A stretch of 8,537 bases of DNA from an uncultured Sphingobium sp. (GCA_946479185.1 CAMLFF010000126.1:1-8537), one strand, 5' to 3'; positions 1 through 6,643 are shown, numbered from the stretch's first letter. Made by a program: numbers and translations. Notes: generated by a model not told the origin, from the letters alone.

Positions 1-243
1 GAAGGTGCTTTCCACATTGCGGACATGGGCAACGGGCGCGCCGCCGGTCAGCGCAACGGCGGGCGGCGGCGGCACGCCCCATAGCCGGGGTACGAGGCGC
101 TTGCCCTCCCGCGTGCGGATGATGACCGGGCCAAAGCCGCCGGGCGTCATATAGCCGCCCTGCCAGGGGTCGTCCCCGGCGTCCGCGAAGAAGCTGTGCG
201 CGATCTGCGCTGCCGTCAGGTCCAGGCGATAGAGGGAGGTCAT
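1..243 (-). CDS. SRAP (YedK/HMCES-like) family protein, N-terminal part, lacking Cys2
   Basis: The first 81 residues are encoded leftward from the ATG at 243-241, and the C-terminus lies outside the window. The start MTSLYRLDLTAAQIAHSF, the GGYMTPGG segment, the VPRLWGVPPPP stretch near residues 51-61 and the HVRNVEST stretch near 73-80 follow the usual order of SRAP (DUF159) proteins. Known SRAP proteins such as YedK and HMCES use Cys2, exposed after Met removal, to form a covalent adduct with abasic sites in single-stranded DNA. Here residue 2 is Thr and no Cys is seen in the visible part. The conserved Asn that normally begins the N-x-R-N type motif appears to be His73. The protein may therefore bind DNA without crosslinking, or use another chemistry (inference). 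A GAGGG Shine-Dalgarno lies about 10 nt before the start, which supports this start rather than one downstream that would restore a Cys. It is divergent from the cupin gene. Confidence 0.72.
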   Translation of the reverse strand, partial: MTSLYRLDLTAAQIAHSFFADAGDDPWQGGYMTPGGFGPVIIRTREGKRLVPRLWGVPPPPAVALTGGAPVAHVRNVESTF

Positions 244-323
244 TGTCGGCGGCACCCTCTTGCCCGGCGGCGCTCGGGTCAAGAGCGCTTGCGCAGGGGG
301 TGGAGGATTGGGCACATGGCGCA

Positions 324-761
324 ATGACCGATCCGCAAGCGACTGCGCTCATCGAGCGCCTGCAGCTCCAACGCCATCCCGAAGGCGGCTGGTATCGTGA
401 AACATGGCGGGCAGAGGCTGCACCGGGCGCACGGGCGAGCGGCACGGCCATCCATTTCCTGTTGGAGGCGGGTCAGCGCTCGCACTGGCACAAGGTTGAC
501 GCAACCGAGATCTGGCTATGGCATGCAGGCAGCGCCTTGCAGCTTTCAACCGCGCCCGGCGATGCCGGACCTGTAGCGTCAGTTCGGCTCGGCGGTGATG
601 TGCTGAACGGCGAGACGCCGCAGCATGTCATCGCGCCGCATCACTGGCAGGCGGCGCAGGCAGATCGCGGCTGGGCGCTGGTCTCCTGCATCGTTTCGCC
701 GGGCTTTGATTTTGCAGGCTTTGTAATGGCGCCGGATGATTGGGCGCCGGGGAGCGATTGA
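324..761 (+). CDS. DUF985 (Cupin_5) family protein
   Basis: This 145-residue protein matches the small RmlC-like cupin family DUF985 (yeast YML079w type), whose members are about 140-160 residues. The signature HPEGGWYRET is at residues 18-27. Cupin-like residues follow in SHWHKVDATEIW (His54, His56, Glu62), HAGSAL, ETPQHVIAP (His101) and the C-terminal SPGFDFAGF. These form the beta-barrel pocket in the family. The substrate is unknown, and some members have been linked to sugar or nucleotide-sugar binding. I chose ATG 324 because family homology begins there. An in-frame TTG at 243 would add 27 residues resembling no domain and would overlap the start of the divergent SRAP gene. A GGAGG at 302-306 is rather far upstream, so the start is probable rather than certain. 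The haemoglobin gene follows on the same strand after 63 nt, so co-transcription is possible. Confidence 0.85.
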   Translation: MTDPQATALIERLQLQRHPEGGWYRETWRAEAAPGARASGTAIHFLLEAGQRSHWHKVDATEIWLWHAGSALQLSTAPGDAGPVASVRLGGDVLNGETPQHVIAPHHWQAAQADRGWALVSCIVSPGFDFAGFVMAPDDWAPGSD

Positions 762-824
762 TTCAACGCAAGGCGGGCTGGCTGTTCATGGCGCAGATGG
801 CGAGCCTGACAGGAGCTTTGCGCG

Positions 825-1223
825 ATGACCGAACCGACGAACGACACCATGCTGCCCTTCGACGAGTTGGGCGGCGCCCCAATCGTGAGCGCATTGGTCG
901 AGCGCTTTTATGATCTGATGGAGAGCGATCCACGGTTCGCGCAATTGCGGTCCATCCACGGGGCCGATCTGATGCCGATGCGCGCGTCCCTTACCGGCTT
1001 TCTAACTGCCTGGCTTGGCGGGCCGCGCGACTGGTTCGCCCAAAGGCCGGGCGCCTGCATCATGTCCGCACATCGGCAGCTGAGCTTTGGGGCAAGCCAC
1101 ACGGATCAGTGGACCGCCGCGATGGCACAGGCCCTGCGCGATATCGATGCACCACCTGAGTTGGCCGCGCGGCTGAACGAGGCCTTTTTGCGGATGGGGC
1201 GGGCCATGCAGCGGCCGGAATAG
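825..1223 (+). CDS. Group II truncated haemoglobin
   Basis: The 132-residue product has the short 2-on-2 globin pattern of group II (TrHbO-like) proteins. The FDELGG start (pre-A and A helix) is followed by a B helix with VERFYDLM, where Tyr29 is the expected B10 residue that contacts bound ligand. LRSIHGADL and the LTAWLGGPRDWFAQRPG block are typical of the E-F region. His83 in MSAHRQLSFG is the likely proximal haem ligand. Trp96 in TDQW is the group-typical G8 Trp. Such proteins bind O2 or NO in the cytoplasm and are proposed to act in NO or oxidative stress handling. No reductase partner is visible nearby. An AGGAG at 811-815 (CAGGAG context) sits about 9 nt before the ATG and fixes the start. 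It lies 63 nt after the cupin gene on the same strand, and its 3' end is followed by a strong hairpin at 1246-1273. Confidence 0.9.
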   Translation: MTEPTNDTMLPFDELGGAPIVSALVERFYDLMESDPRFAQLRSIHGADLMPMRASLTGFLTAWLGGPRDWFAQRPGACIMSAHRQLSFGASHTDQWTAAMAQALRDIDAPPELAARLNEAFLRMGRAMQRPE

Positions 1224-1245
1224 TGGCCTGGCTCTGGATAAACAG

Positions 1246-1273
1246 GAGCCCCGCGCCTTTCGGCGCAGGGCTC
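1246..1273. terminator. Probable bidirectional terminator between convergent genes
   Basis: A 12-bp stem with a single C/A mismatch is formed by 1246-1257 (GAGCCCCGCGCC) and 1262-1273 (GGCGCAGGGCTC), closing a TTTC loop. It lies in the 83-bp gap between the stop of the haemoglobin gene and the stop of the convergent PEP-CTERM gene. The rightward side is followed by CATTTTC and the leftward side by TGTTTAT, so the U-tracts are short on both strands. The position and stem strength favour a shared terminator. Confidence 0.7.
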
Positions 1274-1306
1274 AGTCATTTTCTCGATCGCGGGATCGGA
1301 AAGAAA

Positions 1307-2002
1307 TCAGGCGAAGCTGACCGCCGTGCTGTTGCGACGAGCACGCATCGAGCGGCCGATTGCAGCGAAGCCGATGATCATCATGGCCCAGGTTGCTGGC
1401 TCAGGAACCGCTGGCGTCTGCGTCACGAAGAGCAGGTCCTGCTTGTCACCAGCCTTGGCAACCCAGAATTGAAGGTTGGAGTTGATTGTGCCGAGGCTGG
1501 CAAGCTGGCTGTTGGCGGCGTTTGTGTAGGTGGTGTAATCGCCCAAACGGTCTTCAACTTCAAAATAGCCGGTCTTGACGCTGTTGCCATTGTCATAGCG
1601 CAGTTCCCAAACGGCGAGCTGAAGCGCAACGTCGGTCGTCTTGTTGCCGGAATTGCCAAATGTGCTGAGCAGCTTGGCGATGTTGTTAGAGCGGGTAGAG
1701 TCGTTGAGATAGGAGCTCAGCGAAACAATCTCGAAGTCACCCGAAGATGAATTCTGTGTCAGCTCGATGCAGAATGCAGTGGCGTTGACCAATTTGCCGT
1801 TGATGGTGCCGCTGATGGTCTGTGGACCAAAGGAGCCCGAATAATTGTTTTCGCTACCGAACCAGCCATTCTCAAGCGAAGTCGTGCCTGATGGTGCGTT
1901 CTGGTAAGCCGAGCCTACCGTGAGATATGTGGTAGCGTTAGCGCCAGTGGCGCATACGAGTGCGGCGGCGCCTGCAGCGATCGAAACGAGATACTTGTTC
2001 AT
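1307..2002 (-). CDS. Secreted PEPxxWA-CTERM sorting-domain protein
   Basis: The 231-residue product starts with a Sec signal peptide (MNKYLVSIAAGAAALVCATGANA, written as two parts: a Lys-containing n-region, then a hydrophobic core with probable cleavage after ANA at residue 23). The body is rich in Ser, Thr, Asn and Gly and contains FCIELTQ near residue 77, as in many PEP-CTERM proteins. The C-terminus has the sorting signal VPEPATWAMM at 199-208, a hydrophobic segment through IIGFAAIG, then the basic cluster RSMRARR and a short tail ending VSFA. In sphingomonads this PEPxxWA variant is thought to be processed by an exosortase and to reach the cell surface or extracellular matrix. No exosortase gene lies in the window. 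The SD GAGGGA at 2016-2011 is 8 nt before the ATG. The central domain's function is not recognised. The low-complexity composition differs from neighbouring enzymes but is normal for exported matrix proteins. Confidence 0.88.
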   Translation of the reverse strand: MNKYLVSIAAGAAALVCATGANATTYLTVGSAYQNAPSGTTSLENGWFGSENNYSGSFGPQTISGTINGKLVNATAFCIELTQNSSSGDFEIVSLSSYLNDSTRSNNIAKLLSTFGNSGNKTTDVALQLAVWELRYDNGNSVKTGYFEVEDRLGDYTTYTNAANSQLASLGTINSNLQFWVAKAGDKQDLLFVTQTPAVPEPATWAMMIIGFAAIGRSMRARRNSTAVSFA

Positions 2003-2010
2003 GTGTCTAT

Positions 2011-2039
2011 TCCCTCATCAATTCCCGAGGGATGAATTG
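2011..2039 (-). promoter_or_regulatory. Leader with two alternative hairpins over the Shine-Dalgarno
   Basis: Read as leftward mRNA, two 6-bp stems compete. TCCCTC (2032-2027) can pair with GAGGGA (2016-2011), which is the Shine-Dalgarno itself. CAATTC (2039-2034) can pair with GAATTG (2024-2019), which places TCCCTC in its loop and leaves the SD free. The two stems are interleaved, so they cannot form together as simple hairpins. This could tune translation of the PEP-CTERM gene. The stems are short, and regulation is inference. Confidence 0.4.
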
Positions 2040-2066
2040 GCTGCGGGAGCGAAATAATGAAAGCAC

Positions 2067-2093
2067 GTTAACCAGTAAATGTGTCAGGTTAAC
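2067..2093. repeat. Inverted repeat GTTAACC / GGTTAAC in the PEP-CTERM leader
   Basis: GTTAACC at 2067-2073 and GGTTAAC at 2087-2093 are perfect inverted copies with a 13-nt spacer and centres 20 bp apart, about two helical turns. Each arm contains the palindrome GTTAAC. The pair could be a binding site for a dimeric regulator or a hairpin in the leader RNA. Further GTTAA copies occur at 2136 and 2149 in the promoter spacer. Confidence 0.5.
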
Positions 2094-2129
2094 TATCAAA
2101 ATGTCCATGACAACGCAGTTCTGCGGATA

Positions 2130-2159
2130 AATATAGTTAAGATATAAAGTTAATGTCAA
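2130..2159 (-). promoter_or_regulatory. Sigma70-like promoter of the PEP-CTERM gene
   Basis: On the minus strand a perfect TTGACA (2159-2154) is followed after 18 nt by TATATT (2135-2130), or after 17 nt by CTATAT. Transcription would begin near 2123, giving a leader of about 120 nt. A small dyad CGCAGTTCTGCG (2114-2125) straddles the predicted start and could be an operator. The surrounding 2040-2160 is markedly AT-rich compared with the coding sequence. Two TTAA elements (2137-2140 and 2150-2153) lie inside the spacer. Confidence 0.6.
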
Positions 2160-2264
2160 TAAATTGTCGTAGCAGAAGGAATGCGGCGTGCATGATTAGT
2201 TGAGATCAGCTTGCGAATCGCTCCGTCCATCGTGATTCGGGGCCTTTCAGGCGCGCTGAGAAGC

Positions 2265-3071
2265 TCAGGCGAAGCTATAGCCAGAGATCGCGGCGCCCCA
2301 GACCTGTTCACCATAATCCTGCCGACCCACCTGATCGGAAGCGCCGGCAGCCACCATGAGCGGAATGAGATGATCCTCCTGCGGCTGGCAAATGCGTGCG
2401 AAGGGCGCCTCTGCCCATCGGGTGAGCGCCGTTGCCCGCTCGCCCGGTTCAGCCTCAACGGCTTGTGTGAGCCATTGATCGAACGCAGCCGAGGGCGCGG
2501 TCACGCGCGGATCGCGGAAGGCGCGCAGATTATGGAAGCTTAAGCCTGAGCCGATGATGAGCACGCCCTCATCGCGAAGCGACGCGATGGCCGCGCCAGC
2601 CCGCATATGCAGGGCAGGGTCATAGCTTGCATCGATCGACATCTGGACGAGCGGAATGTCGGCATCGGGGAATGCCACCTTCATCGGAATGAAGACGCCA
2701 TGATCGAGACCGCGCGCTGCATCAATGCGCGCGGGCAATCCGGCATCGCGCAGCAGGGCCGCCGCTTTGTCGGCAAGCCAGGGGGCGCCCGCAACCGGAT
2801 AGGTCAGTTCATAAGTATGAGGGGGGAAGTTGTAATAATCATAGATGAGATCGGGGTGTGCGCTGCCCGTGAGCGCGAAGCCTTCCGTCTCCCAATGGCC
2901 CGATATGATGAGCAGCGCGCGGGGGCGCCCCGGCAATGTGTCGATGAGCCCGCGCAAATAGGCTTCCATGCCGCGCCATGTTCCGTCCGGATCCGGCATG
3001 AAGAAGCAGGGCCCGCCGCCATGAGGAATGAAGAGGCTGGGCTGGCGCGCTGGCTTGGCGGTGTCGGTCAT
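2265..3071 (-). CDS. ygiD: Class III extradiol dioxygenase, DODA / YgiD type
   Basis: This 268-residue protein matches the LigB-fold 4,5-DOPA extradiol dioxygenase family (E. coli YgiD is about 262 residues). The expected histidines are present: His17 in IPHGGGP, His59 in ISGHWE, His124 in LDHGVFIP, His180 in GSGLSFHNLRA and His234 in PQEDHLIPL. Metal ligands and the catalytic base of the family are drawn from these positions. YPVAGAP and the closing GYSFA are also typical. Such cytoplasmic enzymes open catechol rings by meta cleavage. DOPA cleavage is shown for some members, but the natural substrate in most bacteria is unknown. No other aromatic-degradation gene is in the window. Only a distant AGGA precedes the ATG, so translation may be weak or coupled. 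The metalloprotease gene ends 71 nt upstream on the same strand, so the two may share a transcript. Confidence 0.9.
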   Translation of the reverse strand: MTDTAKPARQPSLFIPHGGGPCFFMPDPDGTWRGMEAYLRGLIDTLPGRPRALLIISGHWETEGFALTGSAHPDLIYDYYNFPPHTYELTYPVAGAPWLADKAAALLRDAGLPARIDAARGLDHGVFIPMKVAFPDADIPLVQMSIDASYDPALHMRAGAAIASLRDEGVLIIGSGLSFHNLRAFRDPRVTAPSAAFDQWLTQAVEAEPGERATALTRWAEAPFARICQPQEDHLIPLMVAAGASDQVGRQDYGEQVWGAAISGYSFA

Positions 3072-3142
3072 CTGATCATCAGCATCCTGTTTGCGATGCC
3101 CACAAGATGGTGATGCAGCGTGGCCAGTGGAAGGGTTGGCCT

Positions 3143-4720
3143 CTATTCCTCGCTGCCCGGCTTGTCGCCGCCCGCATCCTCGCCTTCCTTTGCTTGCGCT
3201 GCATTGAGTTCGGCCATCAGCTTGTCAGGATCGAGCGTGTCGAGGTTCGCGCTGTTCAGGCGATCGAGTAGCTTTTGCGCCATGTTCGCGCCGCCCCCGC
3301 CGTGAGGATTATAGGCGATCGGCGCGAGATTGACCTTAGCATGCTCATACCGCTTGTCGCGGATCTGCTGCATGACGAGCATCATGCGTAGCCCCATGTC
3401 GAACGGCGCAAGCTCTACGGCACGCTCCAACCCCTGCACGGCATTATCCGTGGGTTTGCGTCCTTCCCGGCCGAAGCTCATGTAGAAATAGACGAGCGGC
3501 AAGGGGTGGTCATTCTCCAGCGCATTGAGCTGAAGAAACGGGCCCCGCGCAGCACGATAGGCCGCGACCTGATCGTCCGCATCCTCGGCCTTGCGAAACA
3601 TTGCATAGCCTTTTTGCACATAGGCATTCACTTGCTTGGGATCGATCGCGATGGCAGCGTCGGCTGCGCGCATCGCTGCATCATCATTTCCCGCATCATA
3701 TTCCGCTTCCGCAAGCGCTGCCAGCACGGCTGAGTCCGCAGGAAATTGCGCGGCGATTGCCTGCGCATTTGGTAGCAGCGCTGTGGCCTCATCTCGCGAG
3801 ACGCCCCTTTTTGAGCGGATGCGAACTTGCATGATCGCCGCCTCGCCTGCCCGGAGTTCACGAATGATGATAGGGCCTGGTTTGAGACGATCAGGAGCGA
3901 ACTCGAAAGCCGTCATGAAACGCTTGGCGAGATACCTCTCCAGCTCGCGTTCGAGCTGCGCCAGATCGCCAAATGCGGTTTTGGCAGCCTCTGCCGAGCT
4001 TTTGCCGCCCCACACCAGCTTGATATATTGGGAGAACTGATCCTTACGCTCAGGGCTGAAGGTCAGATAGTGATAGAGCAGCCAGCTCTTGCCATAATAG
4101 GCATCATAGCTTTTCCGCTTCTCGCCTTTGTACCGATCGGGATCGAGCAATTCCTCGGCCGTCACATCGGTGGCGTATAGAAGCTCTCCAGCCCGATGTG
4201 CGGCCGGCATGCCGACAGACACTTTGCCGTTGCCGGAAAAGCGGGCGGAGGCAAAGAACTCGGCAGACCCTTCCGATAGCCAGCGCGGCCAGGCATGACT
4301 GCTGGAGGATAGCAGGAAATGATGCGCATATTCATGCAACAGCGCGATCATCGGCATGTCGAGCTGGCCAGTGTTGGTGCTCACTGTTGGCACGATGGCG
4401 AGGGAACCGCCTGCACGAGGCACATAAAAGGCGTAAGTGAAGCTGGAGCCTTCCTTCATCAATTTGCGGACGGCCTTTTCATCCTTCACCTGGTAGATGG
4501 TGACCCGGTTTGACGGGCTTGGCGCTTCCCTCGGCGCGGGAAGAACGAAGGCCATTGCCTGATGAAAGCGCTCAAGCTGATCGGAAAATTGCTGCAGTGA
4601 TTTGGGTGTCGTGTCGGCATAGATCACGAAATGCTCGCTTGATGCCTCAAGCCACTTTGCCTGCGCCGCAACCGGCATGGACAGCATCAATAAAAGAAAC
4701 GCCTTTGCACCGCGCAGCAT
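3143..4720 (-). CDS. Secreted HExxH metalloprotease-like protein with TPR-like repeats
   Basis: The 525-residue product begins at ATG 4720-4718, where GGGGGGA (4731-4725) gives a close Shine-Dalgarno. A farther upstream ATG at 4822 would add 34 residues ahead of the obvious signal peptide. Residues 1-21 (LLLMLSMPVAAQA) form a Sec signal, suggesting periplasmic location. The mature part opens with WLEASSEHFVIYAD, typical of peptidase MA-like (DUF1570-related) proteins. His129-Glu130-Tyr-Ala-His133 is the zinc-binding HExxH motif. WLSEGSAEFF follows at 147-156, with Glu150 the likely third ligand of a gluzincin. Residues from about 340 to 470 contain alpha-helical repeats such as AAMRAADAAIAIDP and AVQGLERAVELAP, resembling TPRs that may hold partner proteins or substrates. 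The C-terminus is acidic. The substrate is not known. Proteolysis is inferred from motifs, because some members of this group are uncharacterised. Confidence 0.82.
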   Translation of the reverse strand: MLRGAKAFLLLMLSMPVAAQAKWLEASSEHFVIYADTTPKSLQQFSDQLERFHQAMAFVLPAPREAPSPSNRVTIYQVKDEKAVRKLMKEGSSFTYAFYVPRAGGSLAIVPTVSTNTGQLDMPMIALLHEYAHHFLLSSSSHAWPRWLSEGSAEFFASARFSGNGKVSVGMPAAHRAGELLYATDVTAEELLDPDRYKGEKRKSYDAYYGKSWLLYHYLTFSPERKDQFSQYIKLVWGGKSSAEAAKTAFGDLAQLERELERYLAKRFMTAFEFAPDRLKPGPIIIRELRAGEAAIMQVRIRSKRGVSRDEATALLPNAQAIAAQFPADSAVLAALAEAEYDAGNDDAAMRAADAAIAIDPKQVNAYVQKGYAMFRKAEDADDQVAAYRAARGPFLQLNALENDHPLPLVYFYMSFGREGRKPTDNAVQGLERAVELAPFDMGLRMMLVMQQIRDKRYEHAKVNLAPIAYNPHGGGGANMAQKLLDRLNSANLDTLDPDKLMAELNAAQAKEGEDAGGDKPGSEE

Positions 4721-4850
4721 ATTGTCCCCCCGAACATCATTCTGCCGCCGTGCTAGAATTGGATGCAAGGCTGAGCAAGCGCAAAGCTGGCTGGGATGGA
4801 CTTCCGCCGCGCAGGGGTCCATCGGCGCATCATCTGAAGGGGGAATTGCG

Positions 4851-5162
4851 ATGTCCGACGACGATTATGTTTATGATGAAGCCAGCGGCGAATGGATGAG
4901 CGCTGCCGACCTTGCCGCCAAGCAGGCGCAGGCAGGCGCGGAAGATATGGTCGAGGTGCGGGACTCGGTCGGCAATTTGCTGGCAGATGGTGATCAGGTA
5001 ACGCTCATCAAGGATTTGACCGTGAAGGGCGCGGGCCGCACGCTCAAGCAGGGCACGCTGATCAAGTCGATCCGCCTCACCGGTGATCCGCAGGAAATCG
5101 ATTGCCGGTTCGATGGCATCAAGGGCCTCGTGTTGCGCGCGGAATTTGTGCGCAAGCGCTGA
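4851..5162 (+). CDS. PhnA-domain protein without the N-terminal zinc ribbon
   Basis: The 103-residue product carries a complete PhnA C-terminal domain at about 35-103. VRDSVGNLLADGDQVTLIKD, KGAGRTLKQGT, IKSIRLTGD and EIDCRFDGIKGLVLRAEFVRK follow the family order. E. coli YjdM (old name PhnA) has a Cys-rich zinc ribbon before this SH3-like barrel. Here the first 34 residues are acidic (MSDDDYVYDEASGEWM) and contain no Cys, so the ribbon is absent. The old link to phosphonate use is not well supported, and the biochemical function is unknown. The start is set by AAGGGGG about 7 nt before the ATG. An in-frame ATG at 4677 lies inside the divergent protease gene and is unlikely. The transglutaminase-like gene follows after 66 nt on the same strand. 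Confidence 0.85.
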   Translation: MSDDDYVYDEASGEWMSAADLAAKQAQAGAEDMVEVRDSVGNLLADGDQVTLIKDLTVKGAGRTLKQGTLIKSIRLTGDPQEIDCRFDGIKGLVLRAEFVRKR

Positions 5163-5228
5163 CGCATAACTTTCTTCTCTTTCTGCCAGAGCGCTGTCAC
5201 CAATTGTCCCTTGATGAGTTGAGCGAGC

Positions 5229-6005
5229 ATGAAACTCCAGATCCACGCTACGCTTGATTATCAACTCTATCAACCGACCGACCTGCTCCTGCACATGGAG
5301 GCCGCGCATCTGCCGGAGCAGTCCGTCTCCAACGCCAAGCTCACGCTTAGCCCGGTCGATCATTTCGCCCGGGTGAGTGCGCATGATGATATTGGTGAGC
5401 GCATCTTCATCCGCGCGCAGGGCAATTTCACGGCGGACTATGTCGCGACGGTGGATATCCGCCGCTTTCTCGCCGATGTGATCCTGCTGGAAGCCGTGCC
5501 GCCGCATCAATTGCCGGGCGAAACGGTGCAGTATCTGCTTGATTCATCCTATTGCCCGGCCAGCCAGTTCCGCTGCTTTGTCGACCAGACCTTTGGTGAT
5601 TTGCAGGGCGGTCCGCGCATCGCGGCGATCCGTGACTATGTGCAGCAGCGCTTCCGGTATCAAGCTGGTGCCAGCAATGAGCAGACGACGGCGCTGGAGA
5701 CATTTGTGCGGCGGCAGGGCGTGTGCCGGGATTTTGCCCATATGGTCATCTCGCTCGCGCGCGCCTCGACCATTCCGGCGCGCTTTGCGAGCGTCTATGC
5801 GCCGGGCGTTGTCCCGCAGGATTTCCATGCCGTGGCAGAGGTGTTCCTCGATGGCGGCTGGCATCTGGTGGACGCGACCGGCATGGCGACGGCGGGGGAA
5901 ATGGCCAAGGTTGGCATCGGGCGCGATGCTGCCGATGTCGCCTTCCTGACCTCGTTCAGCCCGGTGCAGATGAATGTGCAGACCGTTGAGGTCACGCAAG
6001 TTTAG
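5229..6005 (+). CDS. Transglutaminase-like cysteine peptidase family protein
   Basis: The 258-residue protein belongs to the COG1305 transglutaminase-like superfamily. An N-terminal all-beta region (about 1-100, starting MKLQIHATLDYQLYQPTD) is the usual bacterial transglutaminase N-terminal domain. The core holds the catalytic triad: Cys166 in RQGVCRDFAHM, His200 in PQDFHAVAEVF and Asp215 in WHLVDATGM. Most bacterial members are thought to be cytoplasmic peptidases or amidases rather than cross-linking enzymes, and no signal peptide is seen here. The substrate is unknown. Length is normal for the short form of the family. The SD before ATG 5229 is weak (GAG-containing), but homology starts at this Met. 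It is downstream of the PhnA-domain gene, possibly co-transcribed, and converges on the lipoprotein gene with a gap of only 27 nt and no obvious terminator. Confidence 0.88.
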   Translation: MKLQIHATLDYQLYQPTDLLLHMEAAHLPEQSVSNAKLTLSPVDHFARVSAHDDIGERIFIRAQGNFTADYVATVDIRRFLADVILLEAVPPHQLPGETVQYLLDSSYCPASQFRCFVDQTFGDLQGGPRIAAIRDYVQQRFRYQAGASNEQTTALETFVRRQGVCRDFAHMVISLARASTIPARFASVYAPGVVPQDFHAVAEVFLDGGWHLVDATGMATAGEMAKVGIGRDAADVAFLTSFSPVQMNVQTVEVTQV

Positions 6006-6032
6006 GAGTGAACTGCCAGAACATGGTTTGGA

Positions 6033-6473
6033 TCATGGCGCCGCTGGTCCCTCGAACGGTTGTGCGTCGGAATAGCCACAGCCGCTGCGCAATTCCTCAC
6101 CAATCTGAAGCGTTACCGTAAAAGGGAAACGGCGATCGGACATGCCATCGCGGCATGATCCCGGCGTAATCGTCATCGTCAGCTTGGCCCCCGCTAGCGT
6201 GCCGCTATAACTTAGCCCGCCGCGCCCCGCGAAACGGGCAACCGTGATGCGCTCGCCCGCTGGTTTTTCCGGCGTTTCATAAGTCATCTGATCTCCCGCC
6301 ACGGACCCGCCCCAGAATGGCTCCGTGCCAAGAAAGCGCACTGTTTCCTTGGCCGAAATTTCCGAGAAGGGCCGGTCATCCTTGCGGTCGCCCGGAACCG
6401 CGGCCTCATCCGCACCAGATTGGCACGCAGCAAGCGAAAGCAGCGCAATGATTGAGAGCAGGGCGGGGCGCAT
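6033..6473 (-). CDS. Small lipoprotein of the COG3650 type
   Basis: The 146-residue product has a lipoprotein signal: MRPALLSIIALLSLAAC with lipobox LAAC, so Cys17 would be lipidated after cleavage. The mature part starts with an acidic linker, followed by FLGTEPFWGGSVAGDQMTY, a glycine-rich middle, and SCRDGMSDRRFPFTVTL, then a second Cys in RSGCGY. The TEPFWG and CSDGMSDR-like motifs match a widespread family of uncharacterised lipoproteins (COG3650-like), and the two mature Cys residues may form a disulphide. Anchoring is probably to the periplasmic face of a membrane. The start at 6473 is supported by AAGGA about 8 nt upstream. A farther Met at 6509 would place 12 polar residues before the signal and is less likely. 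No function can be assigned. Confidence 0.8.
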   Translation of the reverse strand: MRPALLSIIALLSLAACQSGADEAAVPGDRKDDRPFSEISAKETVRFLGTEPFWGGSVAGDQMTYETPEKPAGERITVARFAGRGGLSYSGTLAGAKLTMTITPGSCRDGMSDRRFPFTVTLQIGEELRSGCGYSDAQPFEGPAAP

Positions 6474-6571
6474 AGGGCGATCCTTTAACGAGCATATGCA
6501 GGGGCGCACATGTGCTGGAACCGGCCCGCCGATGCAATGTCGCAGAGTTTATAACTGACGATCGAGATGTA

Positions 6572-6601
6572 TGGACTTTCTCCCCACTGCAGCGATATAG
6601 G
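6572..6601 (+). promoter_or_regulatory. Possible promoter of tRNA-Leu
   Basis: TGGACT (6572-6577) and TATAGG (6596-6601) are 18 nt apart and are followed by a GC-rich stretch (GCGCG), as in stringently controlled stable-RNA promoters. The match is only four of six bases at each box, so this is tentative. Confidence 0.25.
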
Positions 6602-6610
6602 GCGCGAACC

Positions 6611-6643
6611 GCTTCAAGCCGCCCATCACGCCGGGCTTGAGGC
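6611..6643 (+). repeat. Hairpin just before tRNA-Leu
   Basis: GCTTCAAGCC (6611-6620) and GGCTTGAGGC (6634-6643) form a 10-bp stem with one G-U pair and a 13-nt loop, ending 5 nt before the mature tRNA 5' end. It could be a precursor leader hairpin near the RNase P site. There is no U-tract, so a terminator role is unlikely. Confidence 0.45.

Noticed and set aside
243..323. Upstream TTG start extending the cupin by 27 residues
   Set aside because: The extra residues match no domain, overlap the divergent start, and family homology begins at ATG 324.
1223..1750. Rightward 175-residue frame
   Set aside because: It is antisense to the PEP-CTERM gene, which has a signal peptide, sorting tail, SD and promoter. 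The frame has no recognisable domain.
2156..2264. Small leftward peptide after the dioxygenase (starting MDGAIRKLIS near 2230)
   Set aside because: It has no SD and no recognisable feature, and its end overlaps the -35 of the PEP-CTERM promoter.
4830..5510. Leftward 226-residue frame
   Set aside because: It is antisense to the PhnA-domain and transglutaminase genes, whose motifs are clear. It is a shadow of GC-rich codon use.
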